A program made the position numbers and the translations under genes. 64,000 nt of DNA. Source: Isoetes taiwanensis. Its lineage: Eukaryota; Streptophyta; Lycopodiopsida; Isoetales; Isoetaceae. The notes below the pieces were generated by a model that did not search any database, had not been told where the DNA came from, and saw nothing but the letters and a program-made list of their open reading frames with translations. Shown here one piece after another: positions 1-10,099 of the stretch. The stretch is from contig JAJEKV010000021.1 in assembly GCA_021234155.1 (NCBI GenBank), forward strand, positions 10,467,523-10,531,522, written 5' to 3'. Positions within the stretch are counted from its first letter, which is position 1. Every line of letters starts with the position of its first letter.

Positions 1-299
1 CATGCGCCTCGAAGAACGTGCTATGATTCCAATACATAATGTGTCTTGCCAAATTGTCTCATGGTTCAATCCTTCATCTCCACTAATGGTGAGTGCTTTC
101 CCATCTATGTGTTACAATATTGCTATTGCTATGTTATTTTCATAGATATCGTTGTACTCATGCAAAAATAAGCTAGTTTTGGGTTTCTGACCCCCTCGGA
201 TGCATCCGGGGCCCTTGATTTTCAGATTGTATGGTGTGGATCTATGCCACGTTAGGGAGGGGGTCAAAAAACTAAACTGTCCCCAAAACTAAATCAATT

Positions 300-462
<163 letters not shown>

Positions 463-527
463 TGATTGCTCGTTATTTTCGATCTCTTTTGATCCCGGGT
501 TCCCAACCAACTAATGAGGCAAGTTTC

Positions 528-1056
528 ATGAACAAGAGTGGAGCAACCATTTGAGAAGATTCTGGAGTTGAATGCAATGCGAAGAGCGACGGTTCATTGG
601 GCGGGCGGGAGGCGTCGGGGCAAATGGATTGCGAGATCGGGGATCCAAGTCAAAGGAAATTTGGATAGGCTCCTTCAGGGCAGAGGAAGCAGCCCACGCC
701 TATGATGAGAGGCTAAGCGGATCGAGAGGCAAGAAAGCCAAGCTCAATTTTGCCCAAGAAAAATCACGACCCAGTCCAAAAGCGGACCAAGAATCGGTTG
801 CGGTAATATCAAGTGCACAAAACCCATGCATTTCGGGAGGCTCCAAAAACGCCCTTCTTCTCTTCAAGCCTGTGGATGACAGCCCTCCTCGCATATCGAG
901 CCTCGCGGGGAAGATTTTCTATTCGAATTTGATCATTTCATCAAGCATGAAGAATCTGAGGGGATGATGACTTCTCATTATGATCCTCTCCAGACAGTGC
1001 AGATTTGGAACTTTGATGATCTGCCATCGCCCTGTTCGTGTTTCTGTTGCATTTAA
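528..1056 (+). pseudogene. AP2/ERF transcription factor, broken copy
   Basis: This is the counterpart of the intact gene at 6658-7188. The ATG at 528 is kept, but the ninth codon is TGA where the intact copy has TCA. Several 1-2 base indels then shift the frame through the AP2 domain. Pieces of the domain can still be read in different frames, such as the [20 protein letters not shown] block near 700-765. Nearly every difference is CTG or CAG in the good copy against CG here. It is therefore either a decayed duplicate or a gene whose sequence is damaged in this assembly. As written it encodes no AP2 protein. Confidence 0.85.
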
Positions 1057-1639
1057 CTTAAAATTAAATTGTGTGGCTATGTTAAAAGAATGTTTGAATT
1101 GCCTGCCGGATCTGGCAAAATATCAGTATCGTGGGCTGGTTTTGTCCTACACAACCCATTTGCAAGCTTACTTGTAGACAGTGCGGCACAATTGTTTATT
1201 TAGCTAGACTAGATACATAAATTCGTGCAGCTTTTTTTTGTTTTTTTTATTACCTCTTTATTTTCCTTAGGACGTAGTTCATCAAGAGAAGATCATTTTC
1301 CCTAGGACGTAGTTCACTAGGCAGATGAGAGTTTGATCCCCAGCCACAAGAGCCTTGAATGCCACAACTCGACATGGGAGCCACAAATAACCCTAGCATG
1401 TTGGCCTAGTCAAGCAATGTAGTCCATCAAAAGAAGATCATTTAACAATCTGTCAAATTTGTGATCCCCAGGTCCTCAGTTTACCAAATCCTCATGAAAC
1501 TTGTGAAAGGGATTAATAATATCAAAACAACTGGGGCCATGTGGTATTCCTCATTATTAAGATGCCTCAAGTGGGTTACGCAAAATAAGGTGACCTCCCT
1601 TAAATCCAAGTCTATGTAGTTCCTTGCAATAGCAATCTA

Positions 1640-1885
1640 CACAACAAGAAAAGGGTCATTTAGCGACGTCTATAGCGACGTCTGAGCGACGTCTATGCGA
1701 CGTCTGACGGCGTCGCCGCAGGCGTCGCCGCGGTATCGTTCGCAGGATTATCGTCGCATGCGGCGTCGCCGTCATGCGACGCGTCGGCGGCGTCGCCGCG
1801 TCGCCGCGAGGCGTGACTCGGGCGTGACTCGAGGCGTCTCTCGGGCGTCGCTCAGACGTCGCATGCGGACGTGGACGTCGCAGCG
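1640..1885. repeat. CACTA-A terminal inverted repeat and subterminal GCGACGTC repeats
   Basis: After the 29-base terminus the sequence is a dense series of GCGACGTC and CGTCGC words in both orientations. This is the normal subterminal architecture of CACTA elements, where such short repeats bind TnpA. The same words crowd both ends of CACTA-B. The 72-residue open frame here is a by-product of the CG-rich repeats. Confidence 0.85.
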
Positions 1886-1898
1886 TCGGCGTGGTGTA

Positions 1899-1924
1899 AA
1901 AAAAAAAAAATAAAATAAAAAATT

Positions 1925-1963
<39 letters not shown>
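1899..1963. repeat. A-rich tract in CACTA-A
   Basis: This nearly pure adenine run is the reverse-strand counterpart of the T-rich run at 19025-19076 in CACTA-B, next to the 3' subterminal repeats. It is part of the transposon, not a retroposon tail. Confidence 0.75.
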
Positions 1964-1965
<2 letters not shown>

Positions 1966-2157
1966 ATTTTAATAGTTAGTTACAATATCATATACAAGAG
2001 GCAAGAGGCGAGTAGTGGCTATCTTTACGTGTTCCCTGTTAGGGGAAAACCCTAACAGACCAATATTAGACAATGACATTGACGACCAATATTAGACAAT
2101 ACGACCAATATTAGACAATGACATTGAAAGTTAACGTGAACTAAGAGTTTATAGCAC

Positions 2158-2460
2158 TTACGAATCTATATAAAAAGCCTTTTCGGCCGCCAGAACCCAA
2201 GTGAGACGGAATTCGTTTGCTTGAAGTTGCCTTGGCAGTCCGTGAGGCAGATGTTTTTTCTTGGAATCCTTTGCATGTTCGAAAGTGATCTGATTGCAAG
2301 GAATACAACATGACAAGTTAAATGTCTTATTTCGAATTGAACGAATGACAACAAATAACAAATACCTTGATATCTTCCTTATGGACAGATTAAGTGGTTT
2401 AGGGACCTTTGACCAATCGCCTCCCAATTTTTTGGCATTCGACTTCAATTTTGCAATCAC
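2158..2460 (-). pseudogene. TnpA-like transposase exon fragment (CACTA-A)
   Basis: The minus-strand frame contains GGDWSKVPKPLNL, then an apparent intron, then a block with TFEHAKDSKKKH and LAAEKAFYIDS. The same two blocks occur in CACTA-B (about 18171-18235 and 18298-18425), where they are exons of a plant En/Spm-type (Ptta/TnpA-like) gene. In the family this protein binds the subterminal repeats during transposition. Only this part of the gene survives in CACTA-A. The frame reads through the intron, so the 100-residue ORF is not a real protein. Confidence 0.65.
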
Positions 2461-2669
2461 TCTTTGCCTTTTCTATAAATCGATAGATTAACACAAAACA
2501 AAAGAATAAAAATAAGACTATGACTAGGTAATGTACCTTCTTTTTGAAGCGGCTCCCCCATCATCGAAATGAGCCCCTTCAAAACTGGATTAGTCGGATT
2601 AAAAGCTAGAGTTGGCTAACATACGCTTTAGGGTTATAAGCTAGATTTGGCCACCTCTACCTAAGAATT

Positions 2670-2975
2670 ACAAGAAAAGTCGACTTGGACCCGAACACCT
2701 GGTCGTCTCCACTCGTAGTGAAGCCTACCGTGCCCTTGAACAAGCCACTACAATTTTATTTTAAACCTAAAAAATAACAAGTGGTCACGTGGACTTGAAC
2801 CCAGATGCGTGGCCCTCTCCACTCTAGGTGGAGCCGTGGCGTGCCCTTGAACAAGCCACTCCTTAACCTAGGAAAATATATGATGATGTAGTGAAGTGGA
2901 CTTGAACCGGGTACATGGTCCTCCCCACTTTAGGTGGAGCCGACCCGTGCCCTTGAACAAGCCACTCCATCAATT
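2670..2975 (-). repeat. Three tandem repeats with a B-box-like motif (CACTA-A)
   Basis: Three units of about 105 bases read on the minus strand as GTGGCTTGTTCAAGGGCACG, a CCACC...GGTGG-type middle and GGGTTCAAGTCCAC. They are the counterpart of 13303-13650 in CACTA-B. The GGTTCAAGTCC core resembles the tRNA internal B box, but no convincing cloverleaf can be drawn. Confidence 0.8.
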
Positions 2976-3056
2976 TTTTTAACCCGCTTAAAATTATAAA
3001 AATAAAATGCAAGCGCGATCAACTTACCAAAAAGAAGGGCGTGTGTAACAAGATCC

Positions 3057-3420
3057 GACGGGTCCAAATCGAAATAGAAAGCAACAAAGAGTTAGAAGAA
3101 TAAGAACAACGGAAAAAAAGAAGAAGAAGAAACAAAAAAAAGAAGAAGATGAAGAAATAGTAAAACAAGAAAGAAAAAAAATGAATGAATCAAAGAAGAA
3201 GAGAAGGGTGGGAGAAAGAAGAGAAGGGGAAAGAGGAGAAAAAAGAAATTAGGGGAAGAAAGAGAAGAATGGAAGAAATAAGAAAATGAAATGGAAGAAG
3301 ATAGAAGAATGGAAGAGTGAAATAAGGGAAGAATCGAAGAAAGAAATGAGGAAAGAAGGAAAAAGAAGAAGAATGAAGAAACAAGAAGAAGAAAAAGAAA
3401 TAGAAAAAAAAATTTGAAAT
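3057..3420. repeat. Purine tract (pyrimidine-rich on minus strand)
   Basis: The plus strand is almost only GAA, AAG and AGG words. It corresponds to the pyrimidine tract of CACTA-B (12405-13190) in reverse orientation, and is shorter. No coding sense is likely. Confidence 0.85.
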
Positions 3421-3672
3421 CTACACTAAATCATTCAATCCAAAAAACCATTCAATCCAAAAACCATGATCTACTAACCTTAAAAAGAGTGCTTGCAAGT
3501 CGTTCAAGGTCGTAGCGCCGAAGATCGCCCAAAATAGTCGATAGAAGGAAGCCTAGGAATGGTCCCGGAAAAGACGGCCCGCGGGACTGTAAAAAACACA
3601 CGGCGTCGCATGCGACGTCGCGACGCCGCATTAAACATCATTCATCGTTGATAGTCAAGTTGGGTCATGGCA

Positions 3673-3894
3673 CATTAAGTGGCATGCCATGAGGATCAAT
3701 AAGTTGTGTCAAATACTGACATTAAGTGGCATGCTATGAGGATCAATAAGTTGTGCCAAATACATCCACTGATGTAGAGAGATAGTGTGAGGAGCTTGCA
3801 CTAGATTATATAGAACTCTATATAGATTATATAGATTATTATAAGTTGTGCCAAATACATCCACTGATGTAGAGAGATAGTGTGAGGAGCTTGC
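3673..3894. repeat. Local duplications in spacer
   Basis: A block of about 40 bases beginning ATTAAGTGGCATGC occurs at 3673 and 3721. An exact 54-base block beginning ATAAGTTGTGCCAAATACAT occurs at 3746-3799 and 3841-3894. The rest of 3633-4135 shows no gene. Confidence 0.85.
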
Positions 3895-4135
3895 CTTAGG
3901 GTTGCGCGCTAGAAAGAAGAACGTGCCTTGTTGATCTTGCACCAAGTATTAAAACTTCTTCCCTTTGAGAAAATCCTTCTACGACTTCATAGCTTGCACT
4001 AGCCTAGGTTGTCTTTTTAGCTCTTTACCTTGATTGCCAAACCATGCGTTCCACGGAAAGTTGAAGCCCTCATAGCTCGTCTCCTTCCAAGACTTGAGTC
4101 ATTTATTCGTCACACACCTCTCTTGATCTTGACTA

Positions 4136-4830
4136 TTTTTTTTTTTCTTTTTTGAAGGACGACAAACTTTATTGAAACTCCAAGCCAAAAAGCAAAATAC
4201 AAATGCAGAGGCGGGAATAAAGTCTCAGAGGATAATCATGATCCACTAGTAGAACCACCAGCCTATGCATAAGACAACACACTCAAATAGGACTCAAATA
4301 TCAATTGTCGCTTGGCAGGAGCAAGCGAAGAGCAATGGTAAGCCTTAATAATTCTAGCTTGTGCGTCTTGGAGGACAACTGCAGGAGGAATATCCAAACC
4401 CTGAAAGATAGACAGTCTTCTGCGCTTCCAGATGGACCATAACAACCATCCTGATGCTAAATGAAATGCTTGGCTCCGCAACTTATTCCAAGTATCAGGA
4501 TAGCCCGGAAGCACTTGGCGACTTGTCAATGTCACATGAAAAGAGAAAGCGACCAAGACCAAACAGCCGGAGATGAACACATAAAAGAAACAATGCTCAA
4601 TGGTCTCGTCCCCTTTGCTTGCACAAAGGGGCGCGGTCGACACTCGAGGATCAAATCGTGGATGCTAACGCGTTCACACGAGGACATCGTGAAGAATCTG
4701 CCACCAAAGCACAGCCACCTTAGGATGGAGTAGTTTATCCCAAGCCCAAGTCCACATACGTCTCCAATTAGGAGGTGAAAGCTGAAGGGACCACCTAGTG
4801 GATGGCAGAAGGATATCACTATTGACAAGT
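4136..4830 (-). mobile_element. LINE 3' fragment (zf-RVT end)
   Basis: On the minus strand a frame reads ETIEHCFFYVFISGC, then RSQAFHLASGWLLWSIWKRR and a lysine/arginine-poor tail. This is the zinc-finger region that follows reverse transcriptase in plant L1-type LINEs, with its WxxWSIWKxR signature. The poly-A end is represented by the T run at 4136-4160. A related fragment lies at 58805-58985. Upstream parts (endonuclease, RT) are absent, so this is a 5'-truncated insertion. The open frame of 126 residues is a remnant, not a gene. Confidence 0.75.
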
Positions 4831-5292
4831 AGCCTATACATAGACTATAAATTACATCTTCGACAATATTGTCAAAGTTGTAGTTTAATTTAAGGATTAT
4901 GTAGATGGCACGTAAATTGTGAAACAAACATGTGATCTGATGCAAGCTAGTTGAGTTATATTATCCAAGCAATATGTGATGACTATAAGTTTCTCCAAAT
5001 CTTCAAACATATCATAACCAATAGAGTCTGCTTGGTCTTCCTGGACAATAGAAATCAATCAACTCATTTCTACGTATTAATAAAGTTTTTACACACGTTT
5101 CACAACATCAATATCCTCCCTATAGATTTACGAAGGGCAATAAATGGCATTTGGAAATCGAAATGGTAATTAACACATATATGTTGCTGGCATGCTAAAA
5201 TGGGTACCATTTAACAAAAAGGAACCCAGGGGAGGGGGGATATTCAACGTCTTTGATGATCTTCCTAAAAACATCCTATAGGATTACAATTC

Positions 5293-5408
5293 ATAAGGTA
5301 AGGTTATCAGTTTGGGCAAGGCTGATAACGAAAAATGCATGACCGAGGCTACTCTGAGACCACGCATTTTTTGCTATCAACCGAGGCAAAGATTGATAAC
5401 CACCTTAT
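5293..5408. repeat. Imperfect 116-bp inverted repeat (MITE- or miRNA-like hairpin)
   Basis: The left half starts ATAAGGTAAGGTTATCAG and the right half ends TGATAACCACCTTAT. The two arms pair along nearly all of their length, including the inner GATAACGAAAAATGCATG against CACGCATTTTTTGCTATC, leaving a short loop. Full-length self-complementarity fits a small MITE, or a precursor of small RNA. Confidence 0.7.
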
Positions 5409-5428
5409 TGGGCTTATATGGGTGGAAT

Positions 5429-5454
5429 AGTACTGATAACTAGTTATCAGTACT
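5429..5454. repeat. Perfect 26-bp palindrome
   Basis: AGTACTGATAAC is followed directly by TAGTTATCAGTACT, a perfect palindrome. It shares the TTATCAG word with the hairpin 20 bases to its left and may be part of the same element. Confidence 0.85.
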
Positions 5455-6301
5455 TCAAACGATACTGAAAAACAAGAACTCTATCTTTTACACACAAGAG
5501 TCTGATAAGGAATTCTAGAGGGACTCAATGTTTAGACTCAATCTTGTACATTATGTAACTTTCATTCATAATTGTGCTTTTGTCATATGATATCTATCAT
5601 ATTCAAGGATGGATAAGGAGTGGTAACATGTTAGTGTTGGTGGAGCAAGATAATATCTATGTAGCACTTTTTATGTTAAAATTTGAGTTTTGGCATCATA
5701 TGCAATTGGTACATGGAGAGAATAAATGTAGTACCTTTATGTCCGTGGCTAGTTGTGAGACTTTTAAAAGACCATAGAAGCTGCATTTATAGTTGGGTGG
5801 ACAATCTAGATCATGCTACTTTTGGGAGATTCGGGGGAGAATGTAAGTCTACAGTGCATATTTCTCACTTTGAAATTCCAAAGCTTCCATTATGATATAT
5901 TAAACAAGCTTGATCACTTGTTTGGGCTCCTTAAGATCCAACTCGAAACAATTTAGACATTTATGTTGATAGTTCTATGCGCGGACAATACAAAATGCTA
6001 ATTTAAAGATTGCAATACTTTATTCTTCACAAATTATTTTGAAATAATATTGCCTCAAGGTTTATCATGACAGTGCTCTCAACGGTCATGATTCATAGGG
6101 TTGAATCTGCCGTTAGGAATGTCCAAGAAAGGTAGTATTTAACATGGAAAGCGCATGAACAAACTTTCCTCATCATGTGTCCATTTACATCCTCTTCTGC
6201 AATTTCTACATGCATGCGCCTCGAAGAACTGTGCTATGATTCCAATACGCAATGTGTCTTGCCAAATTGTCTCATGGTTCAATCCTTCATCTCCACTAAT
6301 G

Positions 6302-6522
6302 GTGAGTGCTTTCCCATCTATGTGTTACAATATTGCTATTGCTATGTTATTTTCATAGATATCGTTGTACTCATGCAAAAATAAGCTAGTTTTCGGTTTA
6401 CAGCCCCCCCTCTGACGCGCATGCATCTGGGCCCTTGATTTTCAGATTGTATGGTGTGGATCTATGCCACGTTAGGGAGGGGGGCTGTAAAACGAAACTG
6501 TCCCCCAAAACTAAATCAATTA

Positions 6523-6592
<70 letters not shown>

Positions 6593-6628
6593 TGATTGCT
6601 CGTTATTTCTGATCTCTTTTGATCCCAG
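6302..6628 (+). other. Probable 5'-UTR intron of the AP2/ERF gene
   Basis: A strong donor (AATG then GTGAGTGC) and an acceptor (TTTTGATCCCAG) enclose 327 bases that contain the ATCT microsatellite at 6522-6592. Both sites are near-conserved in the duplicate. Splicing joins an upstream non-coding exon to sequence 29 bases before the ATG at 6658. A start in the upstream exon would run into a stop, so the exon is likely untranslated. Confidence 0.55.
6522..6592. repeat. (ATCT)n microsatellite, about 17 units
   Basis: This is the tetranucleotide run inside the probable 5' intron of the intact AP2/ERF gene, the short allele of the run at 300-462. Confidence 0.98.
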
Positions 6629-6657
6629 GTTCCCAACCAACTAATGAGGCAAGTTTC

Positions 6658-7188
6658 ATGAACAAGAGTGGAGCAACCATTTCAGAAGATTCTGGAGTTG
6701 AATGCAATGCAGAAGCGCGACGGTTCATTGGAGTGCGGCGGAGGCGATCGGGCAAATGGATTGCAGAGATCAGGGATCCAAGTCAAAGGAACCGGCGCTG
6801 GATAGGCTCCTTCAGGACTGCAGAGGAAGCAGCCCTGGCCTATGATACAGAGGCTAAACGGATCAGAGGCAAGAAAGCGAAGCTCAATTTTGCCCAAGAA
6901 AATCACGACCCAGTCCAAAGCAGACCCGAAGAATCGGTTGCAGTAATATCAAGTGCACAAAACCCATGCATTTCTGAGGCTCCAAAATACTGCCCTTCTT
7001 CTCTTCAAGCCTGTGACAGCAGCCCCTCTGCATATCTGAACCTGCAGGAAGATTTTCTATTCGAATTTGATCCTTTCATCAAGCATGAAGAATACAGGGA
7101 TGATGACTCGTATGATCCTCTCCACACAGTGCAGATTTGGAACTTTGATGATCTGCCATCGCCCTGTTCATGTTTCTGTTGCATTTAA
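6658..7188 (+). CDS. AP2/ERF-domain transcription factor
   Basis: A DNA-binding transcription factor acting in the nucleus. The 176-residue protein has one AP2/ERF domain at about residues 21-82. Its [39 protein letters not shown] and RGKKAKLNF blocks match the three-strand sheet and helix of the family. A single domain with WIAEI and an A/D pair typical of ERF proteins points to the ERF rather than the two-domain AP2 class. The C-terminal region is acidic and ends with [12 protein letters not shown], resembling ERF activation motifs. The first in-frame ATG is at 6658, just after the probable 5' intron; an upstream non-ATG extension is unlikely. No second intron is needed. The target genes cannot be inferred from sequence. 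It lies among transposons, with a broken duplicate 6 kb upstream. Confidence 0.9.
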   Translation: MNKSGATISEDSGVECNAEARRFIGVRRRRSGKWIAEIRDPSQRNRRWIGSFRTAEEAALAYDTEAKRIRGKKAKLNFAQENHDPVQSRPEESVAVISSAQNPCISEAPKYCPSSLQACDSSPSAYLNLQEDFLFEFDPFIKHEEYRDDDSYDPLHTVQIWNFDDLPSPCSCFCCI

Positions 7189-7858
7189 CTTGAATCTAAA
7201 TTGTGTGGCTATGTTAAAAGAATGTTTGAATTGCCTGCCGGATCTGGCAAAATATCAGTATCGTGGGCTGGTTTTGTCCTATACAACCCATTTGCAAGCT
7301 TACTTGTAGACAGTGCGGCACAATTTTTTATTTAGCTAGACTAGATACATAAATTCGTGCAGCTTTTTTTTTTGTTTTTTTTATTACCTCTTTATTTTCC
7401 TTAGGACGTAGTCATTTTTTTTTCCTTCACCAGCATGGCCTAGGCAGATGAGAGTTTGATCCCCAGCCACAAGAGCCTTGAATGCCACAACTCGACATGG
7501 GAGCCACAAATAACCCTAGGATGTTGGCCTAGTCAAGCAATGTAGTCCATCAAAAGAAGATCATTTAATAATCTATCAAATTTGTGATCCCCAGGTCCTC
7601 AGTTTACCAAATCCTCACGAAACTTGTGAAGGGGATTAATAATATCAAAACAACTGGGGCCATGTGGTATTCCTCGATGTTAAGATGCCTCAAGTGGGTT
7701 ACGCAAAATAAGGTTGACCTCCCTTAAATCCAAGTCTATGTAGTTCCTTGCAATAGCAATCTAACGATTGGAACATTGATATGGATGAAACATGAATGTA
7801 TAAAATACAACAAACAGAAACAAAAGATCTAGTTTAGTATCTACCCAAGTTTGGGAAC
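7189..7858. other. 3' flank of AP2/ERF gene
   Basis: The first 575 bases are shared with copy 1 and include the likely 3'-UTR (AT-rich, with T runs at 7363-7383). After 7763 the sequence is unique. No gene is visible. Confidence 0.5.
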
Positions 7859-8140
7859 ATGACAAGGCCCCAATTCACATCAAATCCAACAATACATCCT
7901 GATTTTGTAGTAAACCTTCTGATCTAGATGAAAACTACAAGTCGCTGATGACAAGGCCCCAATTCACATCAAATCCAACAATACATATACATTCTGATTT
8001 TGTAGTAAACCTTCTGATCTAGATGAAAACTACGTCGCTGATGACAAGGCCCCAATTCACGTCAAATCCACCAATACATTATGATTTTGTAGTAAACCTT
8101 TTGATCTAGACGAAAACTACAAGTGCCTGATGTTTGTAAT
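7859..8140. repeat. Tandem repeat, three units of about 90 bp
   Basis: Units start at 7859, 7948 and 8041 with ATGACAAGGCCCCAATTCAC and include GATTTTGTAGTAAACCTT and GATCTAGATGAAAACTAC. A partial fourth unit (to about 8187) repeats only the second half. Confidence 0.9.
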
Positions 8141-8207
8141 AACTCCTAGTTGTAGTAAACCTTTTGATCTAGATGAAAACTACAAGTGGCTGATGGTTGC
8201 AATAACT

Positions 8208-8333
8208 CCTAGTTCCAATTCTAGCACACTCAAAATTCGCTGGGTGAGTCCTAGTTCCAATTCTAGCAGACTCAAAATTTGCTAGGTGAGTCCTAGTTCC
8301 AATTCTAGCACACTTAAAATTCGCTGGGTGAGT
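8208..8333. repeat. Tandem repeat, three units of about 42 bp
   Basis: Units start at 8208, 8249 and 8291 with TCCTAGTTCCAATTCTAGCA and end in GCTGGGTGAG. The array abuts the start of LINE-A. Confidence 0.9.
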
Positions 8334-8575
8334 CGCCTTCTGCTTCTTCCTTGTGTTCTTGTGTCCAATCCTATTTTAAAAAGCTTCTTCAAACCAAGCC
8401 CATCCCAAAAAAATTCCGACAATAGCCAAAATCAAGCCTCCCCCCCACAGGGTTGAACCCCCCCAAACCCCCCCACGCCAACCACTGAGGGCGGGCATCA
8501 TTTATGTTTTTTAAACATTTCTCAATTCTTAATAGCCCTTTATCTCTCTAATCCCCTTCCATACCATACAACCTC

Positions 8576-9553
8576 ATGGCCGCTTCTGTGGCCCCTTGCC
8601 CAGACCCCCATTTGGAGGGAGACATTCCCGACCCGGCCCCACCCCCCACACAGGAGAACTGGGGACCACAAAACGCCCCCAGCTTCGGATAACAAGGACA
8701 AGGGAGAAACTTCTTCCATGAGGAGGAGGGAGGGCGCAAGGCCCAATCTATGAGATTGACCCGAGAGATGGATGAAGGTCGCTCAAGCCCCACGACGCAG
8801 CAGACGAGGGGCCATGAAACAAATGGAGGAACAGATTGAGAGCAACAGAACCCGGATTGCAGGATTGGCAGCAAAGATACAATCTTCAGGGTCCCACGTG
8901 CTCAAAAGACAGTTGGCAGCAGAAAGGCAACGGATTGCAGAGATGGGGACCCGCATGCAGCAGTTAGAAGACGGGCTTCGCTTGGCACACTTTGAGAGGC
9001 AACAGGATAAGCAGGGCCTTGCTGACTTAGCGAGCTCGCGTGGATTCCCTTCTCATCACCATAAAGACTATGACACGGAACAAGTAGGGTGTTGAGCAGA
9101 TACGATGTGGCAACTATCCCCCCAAGTCGGGTCGAGGGGTCCGCCACCATGTCTACGGCGTCCGAGAGCCATCGGCCATTTGGCAGAGCTAAGAACCCTA
9201 TAAAGTAGGGCTGAGACACAAGATCAGGAGATACAGGAGCTCCGAGCAACCATGCGAGGTCCATGAACAATTACGGCAGTGCACAAATGAGTTGGCCAAG
9301 CAGCAGAGATTTCAACAGAAGCTAGGCTCCCGACTCCAGGCAGCAGAGGCCGCAACACGGGGCCAGACAAGCACACATGCCCCACAGCCCACAAGTCGCC
9401 AAATAGGCAGACGGACACCACGTGCTCCATCTCGCACACCACACCGCCCTTGCTGTGAACAGCCCACACACTCCAGACAACAGGCATCACTTGATGGGAC
9501 AACTAATGTTGCCTCGCGACTCAGTGAGCAGCAGGAGCGGGGCAGCGCGTCAT
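8576..9553 (+). pseudogene. LINE-A ORF1 (coiled-coil), frameshifted
   Basis: An ATG at 8576 opens a short proline-rich frame with a stop after 38 codons. The next frame (8772-9095) encodes a helical, charged coiled coil with RQLAAERQRIAEMGTRMQQL, and a further one (9200-9553) continues with LAKQQRFQQKLGSRLQAAEA. Together they look like one protein of LINE ORF1 type, which binds element RNA as a multimer. I see no zinc knuckle or RRM. The frameshifts may be decay or read error. Confidence 0.55.
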
Positions 9554-10099
9554 AATGTGGTGGTGCGTGGACTCGTAGGAGGCGGGGAGAGGATCTCACC
9601 AAAGCGCATCTAGGATCAGATCCTATCTCGCATGGCATTTCGCACTACTGATGCACATTGTTCGAAAGCAAAGCCGCCTTGGGGCTCAACGCCGATGATC
9701 GCGTAGCGTTGTCACCTTCACGATGGCAGACATGCGAGTGCGTGAGGCAATTCAGAGTAGGCAATTGAAGGGGACTAGTCTATATGTCGATCAGGATCTT
9801 ACTCCGATGCAACAGAGTCCCACGGTGGCAGCTCCGTCGAGGGCGTCCGTCGCCGAGGGGTGCTACAGGCCCGGTTCGAGGCAAGCCGCGATTTTAGGCG
9901 GCTACCGCTAAGGTCACCGATGCAATCGCGTCAAGCCGCAGCCACTCCCTCGCCATCGGTACCCCTCGCACCTCACCTCCCGCTGCTCAAAGCTGCTAAC
10001 CGCCCCCGCTTCATCGCCAGCGCCGCGCTGCTCCCCCACAGCGGAACAGATCATCGAGCGTCTATATCAAATGCCAACAAATAAGAACTGTGCCTCCAG

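Larger units (their letters stand above)
1640..3632 (-). mobile_element. CACTA-A: internally deleted CACTA (En/Spm) transposon
   Basis: The terminus at 1640 reads CACAACAAGAAAAGGGTCAT and runs on into TTAGCGACG, the same end as CACTA-B at 19595 read from the other strand. The preceding CTA would be its 3-bp target duplicate. Inside, in minus-strand order, lie a CG-rich end (3480-3632), a pyrimidine tract, tandem repeats, one TnpA-like exon pair and subterminal GCGACGTC repeats. All correspond to parts of CACTA-B, with most of the middle missing. The other terminus (the 5' TIR) is absent; homology stops near 3632 inside subterminal sequence and no CTA follows. It is non-autonomous. Confidence 0.85.
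4831..6212. other. Spacer between LINE fragment and duplicate 2
   Basis: I see no gene here: open frames are short and have no recognisable motif. It holds the hairpin at 5293-5408 and the palindrome at 5429-5454. The part nearest 6212 should belong to the duplicated segment's left flank, whose partner is outside the window. Confidence 0.5.
6213..7763 (+). repeat. Duplicated AP2/ERF segment, copy 2
   Basis: This is the intact partner of 1-1639. Here the sequence runs on past CAATCTA into ACGATTGGAACATT, whereas copy 1 meets a CACTA element right after CTA. This gives the pre-insertion sequence of that site. Confidence 0.93.

Noticed and set aside
7859-8333. CRISPR-like array
   Set aside because: Repeats are contiguous with no unique spacers, and the DNA is plant nuclear.
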